NCBI GenBank assembly: GCA_016929175.1
Contig: JAFGJI010000048.1
Span: 1 to 19,907, forward strand
Direction of reading: 5' to 3'
DNA: 19,907 bases
From: Thermoplasmatota archaeon
Lineage (GTDB): Archaea > Thermoplasmatota > Penumbrarchaeia > Penumbrarchaeales > Penumbrarchaeaceae
The notes beneath the pieces were generated by a model. It saw only the letters and a list, made by a program, of their open reading frames with translations. It did no database searches and was not told where the DNA came from. This document shows, piece after piece, positions 1 to 8,477 of this stretch (positions within the stretch are counted from its first letter, which is position 1; each line of letters begins with the position of its first letter). The position numbers and the translations under genes were made by a program.

Positions 1-11
1 AGCTTGATATA

Positions 12-3000
12 GTGAAGGCTGTAATAATTTTTATAGTTCTGGTAAACGCCACTGTTTGGGGGCTTGTCGCCATTTACTTCCTGACCGGCAAGGAGGTCAG
101 CAGCATGGAGGACAATTCTCCCTGGGAGGATGTTATACCGACGATAGGCGGGATCCCGAAATCCGACTCGGACACCAGATTGGTGAACGATGCATATATT
201 GACTGGCCCGACAAGCTATCGGATATTGAGGAGAATTACATCTACGGGACTGACTGGAGACAACCAGATTCGGACCATGACGGGATGGAAGATGGCTGGG
301 AGGCACTCTACAGCAGACCGAACCCCATCACGGAGAGACTTACCATAGATCCCAACGAGAACGATTGGATAGGTAATCCCGACGGAGACGGTTTCGACCT
401 CAACAACAACGGTGTGATAGACAAGGCTGAGGAACTATTCAACCTGAGGGAGTACGTCGGCGGTGTGGAGTTCAACTGGACCACCATGACATTCGAGAAA
501 GGCGATCCTATCTTCGGAGAGCTCGATCCGGAAGTGGACTGGCAGGAGATCGGGATGAAGGGAGGTTTCCACCTCTATGACGATCCGGACGACGGGATAG
601 TCGGAGACCCCACCAACATGGATAATGACAATTACGATGATTACCTGAGATACAACCCGTACATACCATCGATATACAAACCCGTGACAACCAACCCTTC
701 CCTGTGGGATACGGACCTCGACGGGATCGATGATGGATGGGAGATCCACTATGCAAGAGAGCTCAAGAAACTCTTCTTCGAACAGGGAGAGACCATAGTA
801 TACGAGGGGTCAATAAACCAGTATCAGGAAGCGACCGTGGTCGCCCAGAAGCAGGTACTCGAGATAACCGCGGCTCAATCGGTACCATGGAACACGGCAC
901 TGATCGACCCCCTCAACCCAAGTGATGCCAAGTACGATCTGGATATCCGTTACGGGGTCTCGATCACCGGGGGCCAAAGGCGTGAGGTTATGGTGTATAC
1001 CAAGGACGACCTGAACAACCTCCGGGAATATCAAAACCATACCAATCCCCTCCTGTGGGATACTGATGGTGACTCCCATTTCAACGCACTGAAGGGCGTA
1101 CTCTACATCCTCAACGATTTCATCGAGCTCAGCGTCAACTATACCGAATCAGCCGTTGACTGGAATGGCGACGGACTGATCGATTACAGGACATGCCCCT
1201 ACAAGGCTGACACGGACGGGGATGGTATGATGGACGGCTGGGAGCTCGAGACAGGCCTGAACCCACTGAACTCTACCGACAGGTTCAAGGACCTGGACAA
1301 TGACGGCCTTCCCAACTATCTCGAGAACGCATTCCCCAATAGGGAGAACATGTGGTTCCAGACGGACCCCAAGAATCCTGATACAGATGGCGATGGTATG
1401 CTGGATGGCTGGGAGGCCTACAACGCCAAGATAATTTCTCAGACACCCGCCATAAGTACAAGGGATGATCTGGAAGATAAGATCGCAGACTCATATCGTA
1501 CCGTTTTCACGGTCTCACCGATGATCCCCGACTCCGAGGAGGACAATGACGGGTGGTGGAACCTTACCGATAGCGGGGAAACCATCTATACAAGGATGCC
1601 AGACGGTTTGACCAATCTTGAAGAGTTCCGCGGTACTCTTATCTATACCGTTTCAACAAATCCAAACGAACCTGATACGGATTTCGACGGGTTGATGGAT
1701 GGAGAGGAGCTCAAGCAGGGTTTCTTCGGAGAGCTCATAGGAGATAACTATTTCACCGACCCGGAGTTCGCATCAAAGTATTACACGAACGCGACCATGG
1801 CCGATTCCGACAACGATTTCGGAGGGTCTGTAGAGATAAGACAGGTTGGCAACGTATCACGAACGCTGGATGACTGGGAAGAGACCAGAGGGAGAACGAA
1901 AGAAAAGATCATGTATCCGAACGGATTCGACGATGATGGCGACGGATATATCGACGAGGATGACGGCGAATATCTGATCTTCAACCCCACCAATGCCACG
2001 AACCCGGATACCGATCTCGACGGATGGATGGATGTCGACGAACTTTTCGGTATAGACACAAGATTGCTATGGGACCAATCAAAGTATGGCGTTGTAAGAA
2101 CGGACCCGAACAAGAAGGACACCGACAACGACCAGATGTCGGATTTCGACGAACTCGATTGGGTCCCGAACTACAGGGAATGGATAACCGACCCGAATGA
2201 TCCTGACACCGACAATGACGGTATGGAGGACGGGCTCGAGAACACCGTTGACTTCTTCCCCTTCGTGGATTTCGACAAGAATGACAATTTCGATGCCAAC
2301 GGGGACGGCGACTACTCCGACGAGGAACTGGGCGACATCTGGTGCACTATAGACAGGACCAATCCTACGAAGATAGATACCGACAATGACGGGCTCCCCG
2401 ATGGCTGGGAATACCGTTTCGGAAAGATCATCAAGAGCGAACAGACAAAGTCCATGATAATCTGGTACGACCGCATATACAAGACCAACTACTGGCAGGA
2501 CCTTCCCACGGGGGGCTTCTTCTGGATGGTCAATCCGCTCGTTGCGGCAGATGTGTTCGACGATCCAGACAACGACGGCCTCAACAACTGGCAGGAATAC
2601 CAGAACGGAACCCACCCGTTGAAATGGGATACCGATGGAGACGGGATGCCTGATGGTTGGGAGCTCGAGGATAATAACAGAGGCTCTCCCTTGTACAATC
2701 CCGAAAAACGGAAGTATGCATGGATCCTCGACCCTCTGAACGGGGACGATTGGTGCCTGGACGCCGACCATGACGGGTTCGTCTATTCTATCTGGACCCC
2801 GATGAACCCCCAGAAGAGCGAGTTCGAACTGGTCAACTACTATTTCCCCTGGATAAGCCTTTACGAATACCGATATGGTCTTGACCCCGACCATGACGGC
2901 ATCAACGAGATCACAACCTCTCCCGCACCCAGTATCCCGAACGAGGGCATCGAGGGCGGCAAGGATTCTGACAGCGACGGCATGCCGGATGGGTGGGAGG

Positions 3001-3578
3001 TCTGGGTAACGGATTTCATCGGGAACGCATCATCTCCAAACCCCTTTGAGGATAACGATTCTCTTCCCAAGGGATGGGAGGAGCTCTTCAACGGGTCCAT
3101 GTGGGACAGGCCTGAATGTTATATCTATGAAGAGAGCAACGCCACCTTGGACCCGTGGGCGAACTCACTGACCGTGGGACGGAGGGTATTCCAGCCGGCA
3201 GGCATTGCCACCAACAGGGACTACTTCAAGGGGAGGCTGTACGCTGACAGGAAGGATACGGACATGGATGGTGTCTACGACCCCGAAGAGGATGATGACT
3301 CCGATGGCAAGAACAATTTCGCGGAGTACAGGGGTCACACCGATTCCACAGACAAGGACTCATTCCCTGGAAAGGCCAACATCCCCAATGTGAAGCTCGG
3401 CCCATCCAGGGCTGCCCCGCCACAGGGAGATCAGCCCCGTTTGGTCCTTACGATAGCCGACTCCGTCCAGGATATCGACGGCTCGGTGGACTGGATCAAC
3501 GAGGTTCTGGAAAGGATCGCCCTGGAGAGACTTTCCCGCGATGAGATAGTCATCTTCCATGTGGTAAAGGAAGAATAA
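12..3578 (+). CDS. Membrane-anchored protein with many thrombospondin type 3 (calcium-binding) repeats
   Basis: A large surface protein of 1188 residues, probably held to the outside of the membrane. A hydrophobic segment at residues 3-24 works as a signal anchor. The rest is acidic and carries at least twelve copies of the TSP3-like motif DTDxDGMxDGWE, at about residues 86, 235, 400, 457, 555, 666, 703, 732, 789, 873, 986 and 1082. In known TSP3 proteins the spaced Asp residues bind calcium and rigidify the chain. There is no C-terminal membrane helix or PGF-CTERM-like sorting tail. The last 55 residues (from about 1134) lack repeats and look like a small folded alpha/beta piece. The GTG start at 12 was chosen because the hydrophobic segment begins directly after it, but the frame stays open to the window edge, so the true start may lie upstream. 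No enzymatic motif was recognised; adhesion, a cell-surface layer or matrix role is an inference. Confidence 0.85.
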   Translation: MKAVIIFIVLVNATVWGLVAIYFLTGKEVSSMEDNSPWEDVIPTIGGIPKSDSDTRLVNDAYIDWPDKLSDIEENYIYGTDWRQPDSDHDGMEDGWEALYSRPNPITERLTIDPNENDWIGNPDGDGFDLNNNGVIDKAEELFNLREYVGGVEFNWTTMTFEKGDPIFGELDPEVDWQEIGMKGGFHLYDDPDDGIVGDPTNMDNDNYDDYLRYNPYIPSIYKPVTTNPSLWDTDLDGIDDGWEIHYARELKKLFFEQGETIVYEGSINQYQEATVVAQKQVLEITAAQSVPWNTALIDPLNPSDAKYDLDIRYGVSITGGQRREVMVYTKDDLNNLREYQNHTNPLLWDTDGDSHFNALKGVLYILNDFIELSVNYTESAVDWNGDGLIDYRTCPYKADTDGDGMMDGWELETGLNPLNSTDRFKDLDNDGLPNYLENAFPNRENMWFQTDPKNPDTDGDGMLDGWEAYNAKIISQTPAISTRDDLEDKIADSYRTVFTVSPMIPDSEEDNDGWWNLTDSGETIYTRMPDGLTNLEEFRGTLIYTVSTNPNEPDTDFDGLMDGEELKQGFFGELIGDNYFTDPEFASKYYTNATMADSDNDFGGSVEIRQVGNVSRTLDDWEETRGRTKEKIMYPNGFDDDGDGYIDEDDGEYLIFNPTNATNPDTDLDGWMDVDELFGIDTRLLWDQSKYGVVRTDPNKKDTDNDQMSDFDELDWVPNYREWITDPNDPDTDNDGMEDGLENTVDFFPFVDFDKNDNFDANGDGDYSDEELGDIWCTIDRTNPTKIDTDNDGLPDGWEYRFGKIIKSEQTKSMIIWYDRIYKTNYWQDLPTGGFFWMVNPLVAADVFDDPDNDGLNNWQEYQNGTHPLKWDTDGDGMPDGWELEDNNRGSPLYNPEKRKYAWILDPLNGDDWCLDADHDGFVYSIWTPMNPQKSEFELVNYYFPWISLYEYRYGLDPDHDGINEITTSPAPSIPNEGIEGGKDSDSDGMPDGWEVWVTDFIGNASSPNPFEDNDSLPKGWEELFNGSMWDRPECYIYEESNATLDPWANSLTVGRRVFQPAGIATNRDYFKGRLYADRKDTDMDGVYDPEEDDDSDGKNNFAEYRGHTDSTDKDSFPGKANIPNVKLGPSRAAPPQGDQPRLVLTIADSVQDIDGSVDWINEVLERIALERLSRDEIVIFHVVKEE

Positions 3579-3599
3579 GGTCTTTGCTGACCAGGGAGC

Positions 3600-3630
3600 A
3601 AGGGAGGGATGTCCACCCCTCCCTTTTTCT
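3600..3630 (+). terminator. Intrinsic terminator after the TSP3-repeat gene
   Basis: A perfect 9-bp stem (3600-3608 with 3617-3625, core GGGAGGG/CCCTCCC) and an 8-base loop overlap a run of five T at 3624-3628. It lies 22 bases after the stop codon of the repeat protein. An ATG in its loop (3609) could formally start the next gene, but placing a start inside a terminator is unlikely. Confidence 0.75.
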
Positions 3631-3726
3631 ATTTCATAGATCCATTGGATATATCCATATTCCAAAGGAATAAAGGCATTCCGTTTTACATGCTTAAAAT
3701 TTTTGAGCTTCACTCCCATGAGGATA

Positions 3727-3734
3727 TTTATATC
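3727..3734 (+). promoter_or_regulatory. TATA box of the M50-like peptidase gene
   Basis: TTTATATC is centred about 26 bases before the ATG at 3756, the usual archaeal distance from TATA box to transcription start, so the message would be leaderless. A weaker alternative TATA (GGATATATCC, 3647-3656) would serve the in-frame ATG at 3690. Confidence 0.5.
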
Positions 3735-3755
3735 ACATACAACGTTCATGTACCG

Positions 3756-4694
3756 ATGTTCGCCGAGGTACTGAACATATTCTTCTGGTTCGCAGCGCTT
3801 GTTCTTATAAGCTATCTTCTGGATATGTTGTGGGCATACTCCCTGTGGAGGTGGGTGTATATCATATTTGCCGCTCCAGGCATAGTGGTCCACGAACTCA
3901 GCCATTATCTGGCATGCAAGATCACATTCACCGAGGTCATAAGGGTGAAGTTGATCTCCAAAAGCGGAGGGTCCGTAACCCACGGACCACCCAAGGGAGG
4001 CGTTTTCGGACAGGTCTTCATATCGATGGCGCCCTTCCTGGGGATACCCCTTGTCCTGATCCTCTTTGCGATCCTTTTTGACGCTGTGACATTCTTCAAC
4101 TGCGATCTGAGGATGACCCCGGACCTCTCGGGAAATATGGGTGAAATGATCCTTGAGACCTTCGGATCGGCCTGGGACCTGATCCATATAAATCTCTGGG
4201 ATAATCGTTCCCCATGGTTCCTCCTCTATCTGTATCTGGCAGCATCCCTGACGGCAGCCCTTGCACCCTCGAAACAGGATTTCATCAACGCATTTGTCGG
4301 CCTTATCGTGATCATACTGCTCGTCGGCGGTTGGGCATTGGTCCTCGATCTGCTGCTCGAGAACTGGCATGCACCTGTAGCCACCTTCCTTGTCGATCTC
4401 TTCAGCTGGGTGGTGGCGGTCGGACTTGTCATGTCCATCTTCGGCCTCCTCATCGGGCTCCCCTTCCTGTTGATCAAGAAGGTCTATCAATGGCAAAAGG
4501 CATACGAGAAGCAGAGGAAGAAGGAAAAGGAAAGGGAAAATGCCAGAAAGAAGAAACAGAAGGAAGAGGATAAAAGAGAGAAAAAGGAAGAGAAGAAGAG
4601 GTCCAAGGAGATCGAAAGACAGAAAAAAAAGCTGGAGAAGCTTGAAAGAGAGATAGACAAGGATACGGTCTCCGCAAGCGATGATGATATCTAA
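3756..4694 (+). CDS. Polytopic membrane zinc metallopeptidase, M50-like, with charged C-terminal tail
   Basis: Likely an intramembrane or membrane-embedded zinc protease. HELSH, the HExxH metal site, lies at residues 46-50 within a hydrophobic helix. A later segment, ALAPSKQDF (residues 167-175), resembles the motif that supplies the third metal ligand (Asp) in M50-like families. Several further hydrophobic segments follow, with the last near 205-240. Residues 245-305 are an almost uninterrupted Lys/Glu/Arg-rich helix, probably a cytoplasmic coiled coil, ending in an acidic stretch. Start choice: ATG 3756 sits one TATA-to-start distance below TTTATATC. The sequence before it (from ATG 3690 or 3609) is AT-rich, hydrophilic and runs through a terminator and promoter-like sequence. 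The gene is transcribed alone and converges on glyS with only 17 bases between stop codons. Substrate unknown. Confidence 0.8.
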   Translation: MFAEVLNIFFWFAALVLISYLLDMLWAYSLWRWVYIIFAAPGIVVHELSHYLACKITFTEVIRVKLISKSGGSVTHGPPKGGVFGQVFISMAPFLGIPLVLILFAILFDAVTFFNCDLRMTPDLSGNMGEMILETFGSAWDLIHINLWDNRSPWFLLYLYLAASLTAALAPSKQDFINAFVGLIVIILLVGGWALVLDLLLENWHAPVATFLVDLFSWVVAVGLVMSIFGLLIGLPFLLIKKVYQWQKAYEKQRKKEKERENARKKKQKEEDKREKKEEKKRSKEIERQKKKLEKLEREIDKDTVSASDDDI

Positions 4695-4711
4695 AGGCAA
4701 GATCGCTCTCT

Positions 4712-6472
4712 TCAAGTTCCGTTGATCATATTCAGGACCTTTGTTGGAACATCCCGGACAGGCAACCTTATCTGTTCGGCTGTATCCCGGAAACGTATTG
4801 TTACGGAGTCGTCCTCAATACTCTTATGATCTACTGTTATGGAGAAAGGAGTGCCTATCTCGTCCATCCTGGCATACCTGCGGCCTATTGACCCGGAATG
4901 GTCATAGTATGTGGTCAGGCCGAACCTCTTGAGGTCCTGTACGATACGCCTGGCGATATCGGACAGACCGTCCTTGTTCACAAGCGGGAATACCCCGCAT
5001 TTTATGGGAGATATCTTGGGATCGAGCCGAAGGACCCTGTATGGCCCGACCTCTCCTTCCTCTTTTTCCCTCAGCGGGCTGCTTTCCATTTCCGTATAGG
5101 CGTGTTCCAAAACGGCCACCATCAACCTGTCGATACCGAAGGATGGCTCCACGACATGCGGTATGAATTTCTCGTGGGATGTCCTTTCCTCGATCTCCAC
5201 AAGGTTTACGGCATCGATCGGCACCTCATTGGTGCCCTCTCCGGGCAGCTCCACCATCAAAGGCTCTCCCTTTTCCTTGTACCTTTTTACGTGAGATATA
5301 TCAAGTTCCCCGAGAGCCTTCACGATCCTGGCGGTTTTTCCGCGAAATATGGGCCCCAGTACCTTCAGGTCAACCTCGATCTGCGTGGACCTCTGACAGA
5401 CCGGCTCGGGCAGTTTCCTCCTGGCGGCGAGTTCCTCTCCGGAACCCTTCGAATGCTGGTTGAGGTCGTATGCGGACCTGTCTGCTATGCCGACCACCTC
5501 TATCCATCCGCTGGATAGTTCGACCTCGAGGTCCCAGCAGTCCCTTGCGTAATGAGCCATTTCGGAAGCAAGATGCTGTCGGAACCTCATACGGTCTTTC
5601 GGTATGCCTATTTTCAAAGCGAACGACATGGTAATTCCCATATGATGTGCAAGAACCTCGGAACATATCATACCGTTCTCGACAGCTTTCCCCAGTGTGA
5701 CCTCCACTGTTGAACCTGGATCATTGTTCGGGACCGCCCTTACGGTGGTGTCCTTGAACCTTTCAAAGGGAGGGAAACCGTGAACGGCGGGGTCGAAAAA
5801 GAACTCTCCCTCCGCCATATGGAACTCACGAAGCCGGAGAATGCCCTGGCGGGGTGAGATCTCGTTGCGGAAACCCTTGCCGATCTGGGCAACGCCGAAC
5901 GGCATTCTTTCCCGGTTCGTACGGTACAGAAGTGAGAAATCCATGAATATCGACTGTGCCGTTTCCGGTCGGAGGTAAGCTGTCTTTTCACCCCCGGACC
6001 CGATAGTCGTCCTGAACATCAGATTGAATTCCTCCACTTCACCCAGTTTTCCCCCGCAAACAGGGCATTCTATGTCATTTTCCCTCAGAGCACCTTCCAG
6101 TTCGTTCCGGCTCAATGTGTCCGGGATCTCCACCACTCCCTCCAGCAAGTGATCGGCCCTGAAGGCCGTGCTGCAATTCAAACATCTTGTCAGGTGGTCA
6201 GAAAATTTTTCAAGATGCCCCGAGGATTTGAAGGCTATCTCGGGAGCTATCGATGGGCAGTCCACCAGTAGATAATCTTCCGACACAATGAATATGTTCT
6301 TCCATACTGTCTCGATGTTATCGCAAAGCAGTGAACCCAATGGTCCAAGGTCGTAGAAACCCGCAACCCCGCCGTATATCCCATAGGAGGGCCAGAAGAA
6401 ACCTCTCCTCTTCAATAATGAATAGAGGCCTTCCGTCATTGCGGGTTCTTTCCCCAACTTGAAGGAGGACAT
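4712..6472 (-). CDS. glyS: Glycyl-tRNA synthetase (class II, archaeal/eukaryotic type)
   Basis: Attaches glycine to tRNA-Gly in the cytoplasm. The protein (586 residues from this start) has the order expected of the alpha2-type archaeal enzyme: RRGFFWPSY and GGVAGFYDLGPLG near the N terminus; a zinc site of two cysteine pairs (CLNC at 97-100, CPVC at 136-139); class II motif 2 (FRNEISPRQG, then REFHMAEGE) at about 202-222; motif 3 (EPSFGIDRL) at 442-450; and a C-terminal anticodon-binding domain at about 480-580. An in-frame ATG at 6490 would add six residues, but the one at 6472 has a purine-rich GGAGAGGA just upstream, whereas 6490 has no visible ribosome site. It is the last gene of the minus-strand operon. 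Length and motifs look intact. Confidence 0.97.
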   Translation of the reverse strand: MSSFKLGKEPAMTEGLYSLLKRRGFFWPSYGIYGGVAGFYDLGPLGSLLCDNIETVWKNIFIVSEDYLLVDCPSIAPEIAFKSSGHLEKFSDHLTRCLNCSTAFRADHLLEGVVEIPDTLSRNELEGALRENDIECPVCGGKLGEVEEFNLMFRTTIGSGGEKTAYLRPETAQSIFMDFSLLYRTNRERMPFGVAQIGKGFRNEISPRQGILRLREFHMAEGEFFFDPAVHGFPPFERFKDTTVRAVPNNDPGSTVEVTLGKAVENGMICSEVLAHHMGITMSFALKIGIPKDRMRFRQHLASEMAHYARDCWDLEVELSSGWIEVVGIADRSAYDLNQHSKGSGEELAARRKLPEPVCQRSTQIEVDLKVLGPIFRGKTARIVKALGELDISHVKRYKEKGEPLMVELPGEGTNEVPIDAVNLVEIEERTSHEKFIPHVVEPSFGIDRLMVAVLEHAYTEMESSPLREKEEGEVGPYRVLRLDPKISPIKCGVFPLVNKDGLSDIARRIVQDLKRFGLTTYYDHSGSIGRRYARMDEIGTPFSITVDHKSIEDDSVTIRFRDTAEQIRLPVRDVPTKVLNMINGT

Positions 6473-6494
6473 TCCATTCCTCTCCACCATGACA

Positions 6495-6689
6495 TTACTG
6501 GGCGGCCATGGCCTGCTGTATATCTTCCTTCATCTTCTGAAGCGTGCTCTTTCTCTTTTCATGGAAACAGCCTTCACATCCAAGGTCCTTCTTCTCCTTG
6601 CATTTGTTGCAGGTCCTGTTCTCCTCATCTATAAGCTGGTTGATCCTGCTTTTTTCCGCCTTCAGGCTTTCCTTGCTGCGCTTCACCAT
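6495..6689 (-). CDS. Small zinc-knuckle protein, unknown function
   Basis: A 64-residue, very charged protein not recognised as a known family. Four cysteines in the pattern CxxC-x7-CxxC (residues 27, 30, 38, 41) followed by a His suggest one small zinc knuckle, flanked by two Lys/Glu-rich helices. It lies between the Trm56-HD gene and glyS on the same strand, 4 bases before one possible glyS start, which points to RNA or translation work by association only. Start: ATG 6689 follows a GGTGGTG ribosome-site-like stretch. A longer form from ATG 6722 would overlap the upstream stop codon as TAATG and add MEILLVGGGVP, whose coding bases look like translated ribosome-site sequence; this longer form is not excluded. 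Confidence 0.65.
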   Translation of the reverse strand: MVKRSKESLKAEKSRINQLIDEENRTCNKCKEKKDLGCEGCFHEKRKSTLQKMKEDIQQAMAAQ

Positions 6690-6721
6690 TGGCACACCAC
6701 CCCCCACAAGGAGGATTTCCA

Positions 6722-7873
6722 TTAATAACCTTTAGGTATGGCGAAAACAAGCTCATCAATATCTATCCCAAGTTCATCCTCCAATTCTCTGTGCATCACA
6801 AGCATCCTGTCCGCTCCGGCATTTGCCCCTTTATCCCTCAGCTTCTTTTCAGCCTCAGCCAGGGTCCTTCTTTTTCGGCCGCTTACCAGGGAATCGGCAT
6901 GACAGACGATCCTTTCCATGAGGGTTCCGGGAAGATGGTCCTCATCCGGGAGACCCAGCAGGATTGCTTCCGGGGCAGTTAAACCAGCTCCTATGTGGCA
7001 ATGTATCATCCTGACCAAACGCTCATCCAGCTTCATCCTTCTGGCTATCCTTACCCCGTGCGTGACATGGTTTATCGAATGTGTCACGGACCTTCCGATA
7101 TCATGGACCAAAAGTCCGGCCTCAAGAACTCCGGGATCGATATCCAGCTTCCTGTCCGGATGTTCCTTGATGGACCTTCTCACCATCTGGAGTCCGAGGT
7201 CACGTACCGCTTTTCCATGAAGGATGACAGGTCTTGAGCATCCGACCGCTTCAAGAAGCTCCAAACACAGCTTCGGGTCCGGAACGGGAGGCCAATTCCG
7301 GGAGATGGGGTCACCCGGGCTCGTGACATTCGATCCATGGGTTACGACGGTCTTCCCTCTTCTGTTTGGTTCTATTATCAGCTCTCCCCCCTGCATTTTC
7401 ATGCTGAGTTCCTTTCCCTCAAGCACCCTGTCAAGAAAGAGGGCCAGGGCGGAGACCTCGGAATGTGGTTGGTTCCCCACACTGACATTGAAATGTGCCA
7501 TATCATATACCTCTCTTGGCACTTTCTCTGCTCCAACGACCACAAGCAACTTCTCTTCGGGGTCCATCTCCTTCACCGCCTCATCCAGAGGCATCCCGTA
7601 CATTGTGAGATGGATTATGGTCCCGTCCCATCCGTTCATTTTCTTCTTGAACGGGACACCGGAGCGTATGAAGAAATCACCTCCGAACTGTCTGTTCACT
7701 TTCGTCACGGTCCCTTCCAATACCGGATCCTTTCTATCTATATGAATGCCCCGGGCCCCAAAAGCCCTGGCTACCAGGGAAACGTGTGTTGTTATCCTCT
7801 TATCCCTTTCCGGTCTGTGGCCGATGCGCAGGACCTCGATATGCGGGAAACACGGACCTCTCTCCGTATTCAT
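6722..7873 (-). CDS. tRNA (cytidine-56-2'-O)-methyltransferase Trm56 fused to an HD phosphohydrolase-like domain
   Basis: Residues 10 to about 175 match the archaeal SPOUT-family Trm56, which methylates the ribose of C56 in the tRNA T-loop. The signature RIGHRPERDKRITTHV (residues 16-31) leads into VARAFGARGI, and the knot region VGAEKVPREVYD (113-124) and FNVSVGNQPHSE (128-139) follows. Residues 200 to about 335 form an HD domain: H219, the HDIG motif (257-260), later histidines at 292-294 (HCHIG) and D327 look like a complete metal site. Ordinary Trm56 ends near residue 180, so this is a fusion of two enzymes. What the HD part hydrolyses cannot be read from sequence. The ribosome site GGAGG overlaps the end of the regulator gene, whose stop is three bases before this ATG, so the two are co-transcribed and probably translationally coupled. 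Confidence 0.9.
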   Translation of the reverse strand: MNTERGPCFPHIEVLRIGHRPERDKRITTHVSLVARAFGARGIHIDRKDPVLEGTVTKVNRQFGGDFFIRSGVPFKKKMNGWDGTIIHLTMYGMPLDEAVKEMDPEEKLLVVVGAEKVPREVYDMAHFNVSVGNQPHSEVSALALFLDRVLEGKELSMKMQGGELIIEPNRRGKTVVTHGSNVTSPGDPISRNWPPVPDPKLCLELLEAVGCSRPVILHGKAVRDLGLQMVRRSIKEHPDRKLDIDPGVLEAGLLVHDIGRSVTHSINHVTHGVRIARRMKLDERLVRMIHCHIGAGLTAPEAILLGLPDEDHLPGTLMERIVCHADSLVSGRKRRTLAEAEKKLRDKGANAGADRMLVMHRELEDELGIDIDELVFAIPKGY

Positions 7874-7876
7874 CCC

Positions 7877-8380
7877 TCAATCCTCCGTCTTGATCCTCTC
7901 TATCCTGTGACCCTTGTAGGTAAGTCTTCCCGATCTCTTCACAAGGCTTTTAAGCATCGTGGGCGTGAGACCCAGGTCCTTCACGAACTCCCCGGAGAAA
8001 GTACCTTCATCCCCTACCCTGTCGTATACTTTCTGCTCTATCTTCATGAACTCTTCTTCGTCCATTGCCGTTATGTAGAGAACATCCGATATCTCTGTTA
8101 TCTGGGCAGATGTGTTGATGTGTACCGAAACATAGTATGTGTGGTAGATCTTCTCCTTGTTGAACTGGGAGTCGATCTGCCATGAGGTCTCGACCAGCTT
8201 CATCTTCTCGAAGAACGACAGGGCTTCGACACCTACATGACCATATCTCTCCTCCACGGACTTCATGGTCACCCAACCATTGGCACATTCCTGGAAGATA
8301 TCCTTCTTCGTCGGTGAGTCCATGGCCCTAAGCAGAGAAACGAGGTCTGTGGGTTCGTTGATAACCTTTATACGCTTCAT
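7877..8380 (-). CDS. Archaeal ArsR-like winged-helix transcriptional regulator
   Basis: A 167-residue DNA-binding protein of the conserved euryarchaeal ArsR-like type. Residues 12-70 form an N-terminal winged helix (LVSLLRAMDSPTKKDIF, then EALSFFEKMKLVETSWQ). Residues 80-115 contain YHTYYVSVHINTSAQITEIS and MDEEEFMKIEQ, typical of the family as I recall it. Residues 120-165 look like a second winged helix ending in KRSGRLTYKGHRIERIK. It is the first gene of the operon that includes Trm56-HD and glyS. Start ATG 8380 was chosen because a TATA box lies at 8408-8415 and would begin the transcript about 6 bases upstream; the in-frame ATG at 8419 lies ahead of that TATA box. Target genes are unknown; autoregulation through the nearby repeats is possible. 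Confidence 0.85.
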   Translation of the reverse strand: MKRIKVINEPTDLVSLLRAMDSPTKKDIFQECANGWVTMKSVEERYGHVGVEALSFFEKMKLVETSWQIDSQFNKEKIYHTYYVSVHINTSAQITEISDVLYITAMDEEEFMKIEQKVYDRVGDEGTFSGEFVKDLGLTPTMLKSLVKRSGRLTYKGHRIERIKTED

Positions 8381-8407
8381 TGGGGACTGTGGGTTATCAA
8401 TTGTTCG

Positions 8408-8415
8408 ATTATAAA
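8408..8415 (-). promoter_or_regulatory. TATA box of the regulator-trm56-glyS operon
   Basis: On the minus strand this reads TTTATAAT, centred about 31 bases upstream of the ATG at 8380. It predicts a start site near 8386 and a nearly leaderless message. Confidence 0.6.
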
Positions 8416-8427
8416 TCATTTACTCAA

Positions 8428-8446
8428 GGAAAAATCCTGGAAAAAT
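8428..8446. repeat. Paired direct repeat GGAAAAAT upstream of the regulator promoter
   Basis: Two copies of GGAAAAAT (8428-8435 and 8439-8446) are spaced 11 bases start to start, one helical turn, directly upstream of the TATA box of the winged-helix gene. The arrangement is what a regulator binding one DNA face would use. It could also be chance in A-rich DNA. Confidence 0.35.
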
Positions 8447-8477
8447 GACCCAATTCATAATATTTACAGTCCAATAA

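Noticed and set aside
2079..2894. Minus-strand open frame of 271 codons inside the TSP3-repeat gene
   Set aside because: It mirrors the Asp/Gly repeat codons and gives a Val/Ile-rich sequence with no recognisable family.
3360..4715. A long minus-strand open frame (451 codons) covering the M50-like peptidase gene
   Set aside because: The opposite strand encodes a coherent membrane protease with HELSH and a typical topology. The minus-strand translation is low in complexity, a mirror of the Lys/Glu-rich tail, with no domain.
7337..8185. Plus-strand open frame of 282 codons opposite Trm56-HD and the regulator
   Set aside because: Its translation has no family resemblance, while both minus-strand genes show clear conserved motifs.
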